Origin: Xenopus tropicalis
Taxonomy: Eukaryota > Chordata > Amphibia > Anura > Pipidae
NCBI RefSeq assembly: GCF_000004195.4
Contig: NC_030682.2
Location: 154,229,872 to 154,293,871 of the forward strand
DNA length: 64,000 nucleotides
Direction of reading: 5' to 3'
The position numbers and the translations under genes were made by a program. The notes under the pieces are model-generated. The model saw only the letters and a list, made by a program, of their open reading frames with translations, made no database searches and was not told where the DNA came from. Positions 22,401 to 34,000 of this stretch are shown in pieces. How positions within the stretch are numbered: position 1 is the first letter of the stretch; the number at the start of each line of letters is the position of its first letter.

Positions 22401-23478
22401 GGGGGAATACACCGAGGGGGAGATGGAAAGTATGAATGGGGCCGTTTGGGGAGGGGGGAGGGAGGCAATACACAGAGGAGCAGATGGAAAGTATGAATGG
22501 GGCCCATTGGGTTTGGTGGGGGGGTGATACACAGAGGGGGTGATGGAAAGTATGAATGGGGCCCATTGGGTTTGGGGGGGGGGGGGGGGGAAATACACAG
22601 AGGAGATGGAAAGTATGAATGGGGCCCATTGGGTTTGGGGGGGTGTTGGGCGGTGCCTCCAAACCAGTGAGGGTTCTGCCCCCCAAGTTCTGATCTGTTC
22701 CTCCCAAAGCTCTGCCCCCCGACCTGCAGTACCTGGCGGAGGACAAACAGCGAGAGGCCGACCCCGACATTCGCAAGATGCTCATTGAGACTGTCCTGCT
22801 GGTGAGACGTCCCCTGCACCCCCCCACCTGCTCCCCCTTTCCCCCGCCTGCTCTCCCCCACCCCCCCCCCGCCTGCTCTCCCCTGCTCCCCCCCTTATAC
22901 TTACTTTTGCCCTCAGCTGCCCAGACAGGATCAATTGCACCCTGACTGCCCTGTGTTTGGGGGGGAAGCAAACAGAATTGTACCCCTTCCTTTGTGTCTC
23001 TCTCACCACTAATCTCTTGTGTTTGTCTTTTATCCAATCACAGCTGTGCGCGACTGCTGATGGGCGGCGCCTTGTCAAACAGAGAGGGACCTACCTGGTA
23101 ATGAGAGAGTTGCACTCGTGGGAGAGAGAGCCGTGTGTGAAGAGAGCGTGCGAGAAGCTCATACAGGTCTGGCCCCGCCCCTTAGTGTGTTGCTTGCTGT
23201 GTGGGAGCCAATCACGGCTCTGTTTTTGTTTCCTGGTAGGAGCCATATTGGCACTAACCTCCTAGTGACATGGGAAATTCAGCCACTCCCCCCCAGCACC
23301 TATGGGTGCTTCTCTTTATTTACGGAGCTTCTCAATGTGTCTGTAGATGCTGATTGGGGAGGAGCCAGAGGCGGGATTAGAGAATCTCCTTGAAGTGACC
23401 GTCCCACCCGACCTGGAAGAGACCCTCAGCCGCCTGGATAAGGAAGAGGAGGGGCCACAGGGGACTTTGGTGCAATAG
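16423..23478 (+). CDS. hgh1: HGH1 homolog, complete 6-exon CDS
   Basis: HGH1 is an armadillo-like repeat protein that acts with the TRiC/CCT chaperonin in folding of elongation factor eEF2 in the cytosol. Coding exons are 16423-16958, 19364-19461, 20635-20733, 22710-22801, 23044-23166 and 23347-23478. Borders are GT-AG, phases agree, and the sum is 1080 nt (359 aa plus stop), slightly shorter than the human protein. The first exon gives helical repeats (LSFLKPETRADVRAQAL, HHVLVNLTSDCAAH). Exons 2-3 give VVQRLLPYLQSGSTVRRGG and LLPFLLLPLAGGEEFTEEEM, typical of the DUF383 region. Exons 4-6 give DKQREADPDIRKML and MRELHSWE, the DUF384 region. The start ATG follows an in-frame splice acceptor by 12 bp. 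Oddities: intron 2 and 3 arrays (see the splice-site findings) and an exon 2 of only 98 bp between inverted arrays. Identification is very sure. Confidence 0.96.
17280..19275. repeat. 74-bp minisatellite in hgh1 intron before exon 2, forward orientation
   Basis: About 27 copies of a unit with aggcagatatgggtacagtg, ccgggg(a/g)cag(g/a)cacag, tgtataaggcccctctcact and cagtccctg(t/a)ctgtctctag. Each unit has a pyrimidine-rich run ending in ctctag|g, which looks like a 3' splice site, and a tataag motif. It ends about 90 bp before the real exon 2 acceptor at 19363. Confidence 0.96.
19537..20170. repeat. Same 74-bp minisatellite in inverted orientation after exon 2
   Basis: About nine copies of the reverse complement of the array at 17280-19275: cactgtacccatatctgcct, atagacagtc, gactgagtgggaggggcctt, atacactgtg. 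It begins about 75 bp after the exon 2 donor at 19462. The two arrays therefore face each other across the 98-bp exon. Confidence 0.95.
20715..22645. repeat. minisatellite built from the hgh1 exon 3 donor
   Basis: About 33 copies, unit about 50-65 bp, of gaggagatggaaagtatgaa followed by tggggcccattgggtttgg or a tggggc(c/t)gtt version and a G run. The first copy is the real end of exon 3 (…gagatggaaa|gtatga, exon end 20733), so the array starts inside the coding exon and repeats its splice donor. One copy has gaaggtatgaa. G-run length varies widely. Confidence 0.96.
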
Positions 23479-23560
23479 CCACTGGGCAACCTTGGGACTA
23501 ATAGGTGGTTCCTCGCCAAGCCACGGAACTCTGTGCATTCTCATTGGTCGAGGCTGATAC

Positions 23561-23566
23561 AATAAA
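23561..23566 (+). other. hgh1: hgh1 poly(A) signal
   Basis: AATAAA 83 bp after the hgh1 stop codon; the only such hexamer close downstream. It predicts a very short 3' UTR. Confidence 0.7.
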
Positions 23567-23639
23567 TCAGCCAAGTTGCTTTTATACAGGGAAGTCACAG
23601 AATCAGTCTGTGGGGGCGGAGCCTGAGGTAAGAAGCACA

Positions 23640-23860
23640 TTGGCTACATGGTACAAACTCTACTTGTACTGGGTCCCTCAGGGTTCAGTATTGGGGCCAC
23701 TTGTTTTTAACTTGTTCATTAATAACTTGGGGGGGCATTCCCCCCAGGGTGTGGCACCTTGCAGCTGGGTCTGGGCAACCTGGCACTCTGGGCGGCCAAG
23801 GGGCAGATGGGATTCAGTGTGGGTAAATGTAAGCTTTACCTGCCTGAGTAACAGCCCTTG
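23640..23860 (+). mobile_element. CR1/L2-like reverse transcriptase fragment
   Basis: About 23670-23735 encodes VPQGSVLGPLVFNLFINNL, the conserved finger-palm block of CR1/L2/Rex-type reverse transcriptases. About 23795-23845 encodes KGQMGFSVGKCKLYL, matching the later W-x-M-x-F-x-V-x-K-C-K block. The stretch between has lost the catalytic YADD-type block. It is a dead fragment between hgh1 and mapk15. Confidence 0.75.
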
Positions 23861-24277
23861 CAGCTCCCTCTGGTGGTTTAAGATAGCAGCTGCCATTTTA
23901 GCTTGGTCTCAGTAGCTTCCTGCTGCAGCTCTGATTACAGCAGAGAGGGGAGGGGGAGAGAGGAGCAAACTGCGCAGACTCGTGCCCGTGCCCTGAAGGA
24001 TGTTTCTGAGAGTAGGAAGTCTGATACAGAAGAACATGTGACACAGGAGTAAGGAATGATAGAGGACTCAGTGCAGCTGTGAGTGCTTATGGCTTTCTGA
24101 TAAAGCTACTGAGTTTGTACCTTTCCTTCCCCTTTAAGCTTTTTAATATTTATCTGCAAGAAAAAAGTGGGTGCCCCCTGGGATCATATGATTCACGGGG
24201 CACACAAACATGCTCAGCCCCATCAGCCAATCACTGGACACTACTTCCTTGCAGAGCTGCACTATTTTCTGCCGGGG

Positions 24278-24505
24278 GAGCACACGGCCCATCACTTCCT
24301 GGCAGGGGATCTCTGGGGGGAGCACACGGCCCATCACTTCCTGGCAGGGGATCTCTGGGGGGAGCACACGGCCCATCACTTCCTGGCAGGGGATCTCTGG
24401 GGGGAGCACACGGCCCATCACTTCCTGGCAGGGGATCTCTGGGGGGAGCACACGGCCCATCACTTCCTGGCAGGGGATCTCTGGGGGGAGCACACGGCCC
24501 ATCAC
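24278..24505. repeat. 40-bp minisatellite
   Basis: Six copies of a unit with gggggagcacacggcccatc, acttcctggcaggggatct and ct. Copies are essentially identical, so the array looks recent. It lies between the convergent hgh1 and mapk15 ends. Confidence 0.95.
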
Positions 24506-25057
24506 AAAATTGCAGTTGAAGGGAAAAGATGCAAAAGGCCAATATTGACTGATATATCTGTATTGCAGGTTGGTAAGGCCACTCCATATGCAGGTATAGT
24601 TTCCCTTTAATGAATAGGGAGCCACCTTTACACTGTACATTATCCCCATGGGGCCACCTGTACCACACAGTCTATAACAGCACATCGATGCTGGGGTGTG
24701 AGGGGTAAGTGTGGGGCTCTCGGAGGCTCACTTTGCCCCACCAAGCGCACACATATTACAGGAACAAAGTCTATTCCTCGCTGAATTGCGCCCAATATGC
24801 CAACAGCCAGGGGGCATCGCCGGCGGACGGGGGGCAGATAGAGGACACAGGCTACAGACTTAGGCGCAGAGGTTGGGTCCCACTAACACCCTGGAGCTGC
24901 TGAAGGTACTGACCCGACATTCCTGTGGGCCAAGGGTGAGGATTAGGGGCCCCCTGACATTATACATTGAGTTTCTCTTTGTGATTAGGGCCCCAGGAAG
25001 CACTGCTCTGAGGAGATACAGTTCGGTGAGTCCAGCTTTGCAGTATGTGCTGCCCCA
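24506..25057 (-). other. mapk15 3' UTR and intergenic spacer
   Basis: Sequence downstream of the mapk15 stop on the minus strand. No AATAAA is present there; an ATTAAA variant lies at 24606-24611 on the minus strand and could serve. No other gene is seen. Confidence 0.35.
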
Positions 25058-28000
25058 TTATTTGCCCTTGAAGGCGCTTCCCTGGGGCAGGTTGTGCAGG
25101 GCGGATTTGCTGATGGTGCCGTAGGCCTGTGTGTAACTGTGCAGAGTGGCTTTGGGGTCCCCCGCGGATTCCACATTTGTTTTCCCCTGAAACATCTTTC
25201 TGCCAAACCTGGGGGCAGAACGCTGGTCTCGGCCTTGTACCGGGGGGGCGCGCTGGTTCTGTTAGGGCAAAAGTGGTGCCTTTAATTGGTGTCTTCACAT
25301 AATATGGAGGGGGCCTGTGCCAATCTGCCCCCGCGGAACATTAGCCCCACTCATTCCATTCTGTATTTCCAACAAATAATGGCTCAGACTCTCATTAATA
25401 TGGGAGACACATTACTGCCCTTCCCTAGGGCAACTGGGTGCTCTGTACTCACCAGTCTGGCACTGACTGCAGCGACACTCACTGTACCCAAGGGGGCGCC
25501 ATCCTTACGCATCAGGGCGCTGTTGGTTGCTGCAGCTCGAGCCTGTTGGCTGTGAGAGAAAGAACGCGCTCTACCAATGGGAGCTGTCCTGCTTCGTGAC
25601 TCCGCCTCCTTCCTGACCTGGGGAGGAAAAGCAGTAGTCGGATTTATGTTATATGATATATAAATACTCGCTCCCGGCCGGGCGCCTCCCCCCGGGTATA
25701 AAGGGGAGACCCTAGTCCTATGGGGGACACAGGAACCATGGGGGTTAAACCCCTCCCACCAGGAGGCGGGACAATTGTACAGAAGCTGAATCCTTCCCTA
25801 TATAACTCCTCCTCCACCTCCAGGTACTCAGTTGTGTCCAAAGACCCAAACAAACTTATTACATCAAACTGGTTGGCCGACTCAAGCTCAAGCAAGTCTC
25901 TCACTTCATTGCCACGTAAGGGTTCGCGTCTGTTTGAGTCGGAGTATTGCGCAGGCTACGGGAGGCAAAAGCAGCCGCTCCCCCAAACCAAATGAGTCGG
26001 AATATTGCGCAGGCTACGGGAGGCAAAAGCAGCCGCTATCCCAAACCAAATGAGTCGGAGTATTGCGCAGGCTACGGGAGGCAAAAGCAGCCGCTCCCCC
26101 AAACCAAATGAGTCTGAGTATTGCACAGGCTACGGGAGGCAAAAGCAGCCGCTCCCCCAAACCAAATGAGTCGGAGTATTGCACAGGCTACGGGAGGCAA
26201 AAGCAGCCGCTCCCCCAAACCAAATGAGTCTGAGTATTGCACAGGCTACGGGAGGCAAAAGCAGCCGCTATCCCAAACCAAATGAGTCGGAGTATTGCAC
26301 AGGCTACGGGAGGCAAAAGCAGCCGCTCCCCCAAACCAAATGAGTCGGAGTATTGCACAGGCTACGGGAGGCAAAAGCAGCCGCTCCCCCAAACCAAATG
26401 AGTCGGAGTATTGCACAGACTGCGGGAAGCAAAAGCAGCCGCTATCCCAAACCAAATGAGTCGGAGTATTGCACAGACTACGGGAGGCAAAAGCAGCCGC
26501 TACCCCAAACCAAATGAGTCGGAGTATTGCGCAGGCTACGGGAGGCAAAAGCAGCCGCTACCCCAAACCAAATGAGTCGGAATATTGCGCAGGCTACGGG
26601 AGGCAAAAGCAGCCGCTACCCCAAACCAAATGAGTCGGAGTATTGCACACGCTACGGGAGGCAAAAGCAGCCGCTATCCCAAACCAAATGAGTCGGAGTA
26701 TTGCGCAGGCTACGGGAGGCAAAAGCAGCCGCTCCCCCAAACCAAATGAGTCGGAGTATTGCACAGGCTACGGGAGGCAAAAGCAGCCGCTCCCCCAAAC
26801 CAAATAAGTCGGAGTATTGCACAGGCTACGGGAGGCAAAAGCAGCCGCTCCCCCAAACCAAATGAGTCGGAGTATTGCACAGGCTACGGGAGGCAAAAGC
26901 AGCCGCTACCCCAAACCAAATGAGTCGGAGTATTGCACAGGCTACGGGAGGCAAAAGCAGCCGCTACCCCAAACCAAATGAGTCGGAGTATTGCACAGGC
27001 TACGGGAGGCAAAAGCAGCCGCTGCCCCAAACCAAATCTACAGGCAACTCTTTAACCAGAATGAGATCCAGATTTTTTAGGGTCAGGGGTCTCACAGCTC
27101 CAAGGCTTCTTCCCCACACAGAAATAACACATCTAAACCCTCCAACGATTTGGTTCAGTCCAAAGTCATAGTCCCGGTACCACTGTCACACCAGTTCTAA
27201 GGTTTCAGGTGCGATTGGTTATTCGGGCAGTGGAAGTTTCCGACGCCCCTAGACATGAAGGACACCTACCTTTTATCAGGTGTCATTAACAGAAGCGATT
27301 CCATTTGCACAGTTCCACTGAGGCCCTTACAGAGGAGCATATTGTCGGCACGGAGACAACTGCCTTACCTGGAGAACCGGCACCTACGGCACCTACGAGA
27401 TGTGATTGTGTCACCCACGGGTCGTCAACTATTCCTCCCAGGTTCCGCAAAGTCTCTCAAGTTTCCGCCTCCCAGCAGATCTACCAGAGGGGTTCTCGGC
27501 CAGTCATGACGAAGACTGCTTATCATTGGAGGGTTTAGATGTCCCCTTGAAGTCTGGGTGGGGAAGAAGCCTTGGAGCTGCGAGACCCCTGAACCAAAAC
27601 AAATCTGGATCTCTTCCTGGTGAAAGAGTTGCCTGTAGATTTGGTTTGAGGTAGCGGCTGCTTTTGCCTCCCGTAACCTGTGAAATCATTTTCTCCAACT
27701 CCTCGCCAAACGTGAGCCATTAAATGGCAATGAAGTGAGAGAACTGTCGGCCAACCAAAGGCGCAGCCATAATGCATGGTGTGCTGGGGCGGAGCAAAGT
27801 GCGGGAGGGAGTGCTTGAGGGAACCCATATAGCAAATAAAGGAGATGGCTTCCTGGCCACAAGATCCTCAAATGGGATTGGGGGGACAGGATTCCTGCCA
27901 TTCGGGCCCAGAGGGAGATAACTCCTCCTCACCAAGGGGGTCTACTTCTGAGTCTGACAGAGACCCGGAGGGAATCGCCATGTCAATAGCTGCAGATGAT

Positions 28001-31000
28001 CTGCCCTTGAGTGGTCTTTTAGGAGTGTGGCAAGTTTCTCTAGGACCCTGTCTAGAGAAGAAGCCGGGACCGGTATTCCTTGAAGGAATTGAGATAGGGA
28101 AATGGCCCAGCGGGAGTGTTGGGAGTTCCAGCAGTTCCAGGGCCAGATGAAGAGGCCATAGTTCCCCCCAGGGCTACTGAAGATGAATTAGGGTTCTGAG
28201 CAGAAATGATGGGCTCTGATGGAGCTGCAGAGTTGCACGCACACCGGTTCCTTCTGCCCAGACTTGACCTCCCTCATGGTCGCTCAGTCACAGAGGGAGT
28301 ACCGGGGGCTGGTGTGGGGGGGACCAGAGGAAACCTCATGCTCCCCCCTGTAATACACTCACTGGTTGTGCCCAGCCCAATAGAGCCGCATATTACTTGC
28401 CCTGCCCGTGGCTCGTTGAGTTCAGCCAGGCAGACTCGGATATCACCCCAGGAGTTGAGGCTACTCCCCCCTCTCTACAGGCCTCTGTCCACCTTCTGTT
28501 TGCAACAAAAACTGAGTACCTGGAGGTGGAAGGGGAGTTATATACAAGTGTCCCACCACCTGATGGGAGGGGTTTAACCCCATGGTTCCTGTGCCCCCCA
28601 GGACATAAGAGAAAGTATATTTTAATACCTAACTTTACAGTATACAGAATGTACCCCAGTGACCCCCTAGGTTACCCCTGAAAGGAACCTCCAGTAAATA
28701 AATGGTGCGGTCTCACCTCCTGTGCAGTGGAACCTGCTGCCCCCTGCTGGTTGCTGTTCTGTTGGCCCTCCTTCCTGTTCTGTGCTGCCCGCCAGTCCTC
28801 TGAGCTACCTGGGAGGGCACAAAAGACTGATGAGACATGTTGTTTGGCTGTTGGAATGTTCTTGCAGTTCTTTCCCATGGTTCCCCATATTTAGTGTAGA
28901 AAAGACACCAGTAAAGGGAACGTTACCCAGTTTAGCTCAGGGGTCTGGCAAATCCCTCCCCCAACTAAAACAAAGTGCTGTCGGTGTGGGAAGTGAGGGT
29001 TGTTGTTGCAGCAGCAGCAGGGGGTGAGTAAGCTGCGTGGGTAGCTCCTGGCTAGGGGCATCTTCTTCAGAGACATTGGGGTGCCCTCTGGCAGTGGCAA
29101 GACACCCCTCCTCTGTGTTCCCTTACCATCTACCCTAACTGCACCAGCAAGACTCCCCCAACTGGTTGGATTCCCCGACCCCTAAGGACTAGTAATTTGT
29201 GTTACTCTGTAGGCATTTACCCAAAGGAACCCTGGGCCCCTAATCCTGGAACTGCCTGGAGGAACAGTGCTCTTGGGTCGCCCCAGGGGATCTCTACCTT
29301 GGCATTTGGCTTAGAGGAAACGCAGTTCCCAGGAAGGCTGCCACCAGGGGGAGCCCTATATTGCTGGCCTGGGGGGGGGGGTGTTACTGTGCCTTGGAGG
29401 CTGCCACCAGGGGGAGCCCTATATTGCTGGCCTGAAGGGGGGGTGTTACTGTGCCTTGGAGGCTGCCACCAGGGGGAGCCCTATATTGCTGGCCTGAGGG
29501 GGGGGTGTTACTGTGCCTTGGAGTCTGCAACCAGGGTGAGCCCTATATTGCTGGCCTGAGGGGGGGGTGTTACTGTGCCTTGGAGGCTGCCACCTGTGGG
29601 AGCCCTATATTGCTGGCTTGAGGGGGGGGTGTTACTGTGCCTTGGAGTTTGCCACCAGGGGGAGCCCTATATTGCTGGCCTGGGGGGGGGGGGGGTTGTT
29701 ACTGTGCCTTGGAGTTTGCCACCAGGGGGAGCCCTATATCGCTGGCCTGGGGGGGTGTTACTGTGCCTCGGAGGCTGCCACCAGGGGGAGCCCTATATTG
29801 CTGGCCTGGGGGGGTGTTACTGTGCCTCGGAGGCTGCCACCAGGGGGAGCCCTATATTGCTGGCCTGGGGGGGTGTTACTGTGCCTCGGAGGCTGCCACC
29901 AGGGGGAGCCCTATATTGCTGGCCTGGGGGGATGTTACTGTGCCTTGGAGTCTGCCACCAGGGGGAGCCCTATATTGCTGGCCTGGGGGGGTGTTACTGT
30001 GCCTTGGAGTCTGCCACCTGTGGGAGCCCTATATTGCTGGCCTGGGGGGATGTTACTGTGCCTTGGAGTCTGCCACTTGTGGGAGCCCTATATTGCTGGC
30101 CTGGGGGGATGTTACTGTGCCTTGGAGTCTGCCACCAGGGGGAGCCCTATATTGCTGGCCTGGGGGGGTGTTACAGTGCCTTGGAGGCTGCCACCAGGGG
30201 GAGCCCTATATTGCTGGCCTGGGGGATGTTACTGTGCCTTGGAGTCTGCCACCTGTGGGAAGGGGCACCGGAGCTGCACATAGTTAGTGGGAGCTACAGA
30301 TAGGGGGGGCTGCACAGTTAGTGGGTGCTACTCACCGTGGGTGGTGCTGTGGCTTATGGGGTTGGAAGAAGGTGCTTTGCCCTTTGGGCTCTGTTGGGTG
30401 CTGTCCTTTAGCGCTGGGGGTTGGTTGGGAGCAGCAATGGCAGCTCTTTGGGGAACAGTGGAGGAAATTTCTTGGGGTGCAGGGTTGGTGCCTGTTGGGG
30501 CTGCTGGATGTTTTGAAGTATCTGCAACCTGTTTGCCTTCTGCAGCACTGGCCAAAGAGCTTACGCTTTCTTTTTGTGCTTCTCTTTTCTGTCTTCGAAT
30601 GTTCATTTTCCTCTCAAGAATCATCTGCAACAGGAAAGCAGCCAGGTTTGGGGATGCCGGGGGGCAGGAAAGCAGCCAGGCGTGGGGGTGCCAGCGGGCA
30701 GGAAAGCAGGCAGGCGTGGGGGTGCCAGGGGGCAGGAAAGCAGCCAGGCGTGGGGGTGCCAGGGGGCAGGAAAGCAGCCAGGCGTGGGGGTGCCAGCGGG
30801 CCAGCTGTGAGAAGACTAAATGGAACATTCCGGGAAGGCGAGGGGACCCCATGGGACAGAATGCACCCACTCTCTCACCTCATACAGTTTGTTCCGATAT
30901 TCAGCCACAGACAACTGGGTGTCATCGTCCACTGGGAGAATAACATCGTAATCCAATGCAGGTTCCCGGGCCGGGGAGTGGAATCTAACGGAGACACATA

Positions 31001-34000
31001 CAGTACGGGGGGGGGGGTAACATTACAGTACAATGAAGGCTCTGGGGCACATACAGTACAGGGGGGGTAACATTACTGTACAATGAAGGCTCTGGGGCAC
31101 ATACAGTACAGGGGGGGTAACATTACTGTACAATGAAGGCTCTGGGGCACATACAGTACGGGGGGGTAACATTACTGTACAATGAAGGCTCTGGGGCACA
31201 TACAGTACAGGGGGGTAACATTACTGTACAATGAAGGCTCTGGGGCACATACAGTACGGGGGGGGTAACATTACGGTACAATGAAGGCTCTGGGGCACAT
31301 ACAGTACGGGGGTAACATTACTGTACAATGATGGCTCTGGGGCACATACAGTACAGGGGGTAACATTACTGTACAGTGAAGGCTCTGGGGCGCATACAGT
31401 ACAAGGGGGTAACATTACTGTACAATGAAGGCTCTGGGGCACATACAGTACAGGGGTAACATTACTGTACAATGAAGGCTCTGGGGCACATACAGTACAG
31501 GGGGGTAACATTACTGTACAATGGAGGCTCTGGGGCACATACAGTACAGGGGGGTAACATTACTGTACAATGAAGGCTCTGGGGCACATACAGTACAGGG
31601 GGGTAACATTACTGTACAATGGAGGCTCTGGGGCACATACAGTACAGGGGTAACATTACTGTACAATGGAGGCTCTGGGGCACATACAGTACAGGGGGGT
31701 AACATTACAGTACAATGAAGGCTCTGGGGCACATACAGTACAGGGGTAACATTACTGTACAATGGAGGCTCTGGGGCACATACAGTACAGGGGGGGTAAC
31801 ATTACTGTACAATGAAGGCTCTGGGGCACATACAGTACAGGGGGGTAACATTACTGTACAATGGAGGCTCTGGGGCACATACAGTACAGGGGGGTAACAT
31901 TACTGTACAATGAAGGCTCTGGGGCACATACAGTACAGGGGGGTAACATTACTGTACAATGGAGGCTCTGGGGCACATACAGTACAGGGGGGTAACATTA
32001 CTGTACAATGAAGGCTCTGGGGCACATACAGTACAGGGGGGTAACATTACTGTACAATGGAGGCTCTGGGGCACATACAGTACAGGGGGGTAACATTACA
32101 GTACAATGGAGGCTCTGGGGCACATACCGGGGGGGGGTAGACTGTACCTGCTGACATACGGATGTTCCAGAGCCCCCTCTGCTGTAAGTCTTTTCCCCGG
32201 GTTGAAGACTAGAAGTTTACTCAGCAGGTCAAGGGCTTCCCTGGGGCAACTTGCCGGGAACAGCTCTGCCAGGGGCACCCTCTGCCTTGAGGAAAGAAGC
32301 CAAATCATTGGGTATAGGGCACAGCAATGGGGCAGAGATGGCACGGTGGGGGCACACACACAAAAAGGTTACTAGTAAGGCCGCAGTATCCCCCAATCAC
32401 TTACATTTCCTTCTCCTCCTCTAACCCTTTCACCCCCTCTCTCAGGAATTTACTTTGGCTTTTGGCTATGGGCATGCTCAGTTCTTCTCAGCACAGATTA
32501 CTAAACACACCCCCCAGTCTAGCAGCCAATGAAGCAACGGCATTGCTGGTTCCCATAGAAATGCTGTCTGTCTGTTCTTATCTTTCCTCCTAACCTCCTC
32601 TCCTGAGCTCAGCTTACTATTTTCTGCACTTGTGCCTTCCCAGCAGCCTCGCCCATCTCCCACACACTGACAGGGCTGGGATGTTTTGATTGGAGCACAG
32701 CATTCCATACATCGGGCCCACACAGAGTGCATACTCACTTAGCCGCCATCCTGCCAATTACTGATGCACCGTACTCCGACCTTATAGCCAGAATATCTGT
32801 AGGGATAAGGGCAAAGGCTACGGTTACTGTCTATTGGGCCTAAAGGGCAAGTTCTGCCAAGAACAGCAAGACTGTCTGCACTCTAATAGGGTGAGAGAGA
32901 GCGAGAGTGTGAGAGAGAAAGAGAGTGAGACAGAGAGTGAGAGAGAGTGTGAGAGAGACAACAGAGAAAGAGCACATAAGCACATCATGATATTGAGTCA
33001 GGAACCCCACTGGCCAGACATCCCTATGTTATACCTGTCTATGGAACATTTAGAAGACAGATAGTTGTGCAGACCCTTCTCCTTACCTTCATGAGTGGGG
33101 GGCTCAATTATGCTCATAATCCGCTCAATCTGGTTGATAGTAGACGTTCCTGGAAAAAGGGGTTTCCCAAGCAACATCTCCCCCAGGATGCAGCCCACAC
33201 TCCACATATCCACACCCTTAGTGTACCTGGCAATGCAGAGAGAACACGGTAATGCCCGGTACCGCTATACACTTGAGCAGTAATGGCCGGTACCGCTATA
33301 CACTTGAGCAGTAATGGCCGGTACCACTATACACTTTAGCAGTAATGGCCGGTAACGCTATACACTTGTACAATAATGCCCGGTACCGCTATACACTTGT
33401 ACAGTAATGCCCGGTACCACTATACACTTGTACAGAAGTGCCCGGTACCGCTATACACTGGGAGCTTACACCTGCCTGTATATCAGGGAGTAGTGCTGCT
33501 ATACACGTACCTGCAGTAACCCCACTCGCTGGGAGCTTACACCTGCCTGTATATGAGGGAGTAGTACTGCTATACACGTACCTGTAGTAACCCCACTAGC
33601 TGGGAGCTTAACACCTGCCTGTATATGAGGGAGTAGTACTGCTATACACGTACCTGCAGTAATCCCACTAGCTGGGAGCTTACACCTGCCTGTATATGAG
33701 GGAGTAGTACTGCTATATACGTACCTGTAGTAACCCCACTAGCTGGGAGCTTAACACCTGCCTGTATATGAGGGAGTAGTACTGCTATACACGTACCTGT
33801 AGTAACCCCACTAGCTGGGAGCTTACACCGGCCTGTATATCAGGGAGTAGTGCTGCTATACATGTACCTGTAGTAACCCCACTAGCTGGGAGCTTACACC
33901 TGCCTGTATTTTAGGGAGTAGTGCTGCTATACACGTACCTGCAGTAACCCCACTAGGTGGGAGCTTACACCTGCCTGTATATCTGGGAGTAGTTCTGCTA

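Noticed and set aside
20504..23037. Pro-rich minus-strand open frames opposite hgh1
   Set aside because: They are the antisense of the donor-copy array; three overlapping frames are open at once.
30328..30336. Ending mapk15 at the in-frame TAG after exon 11
   Set aside because: A consensus donor (cacg|gtgagt) precedes the stop, and the conserved MAPK15 C-terminal block is found at 25058-25258 in compatible phase.
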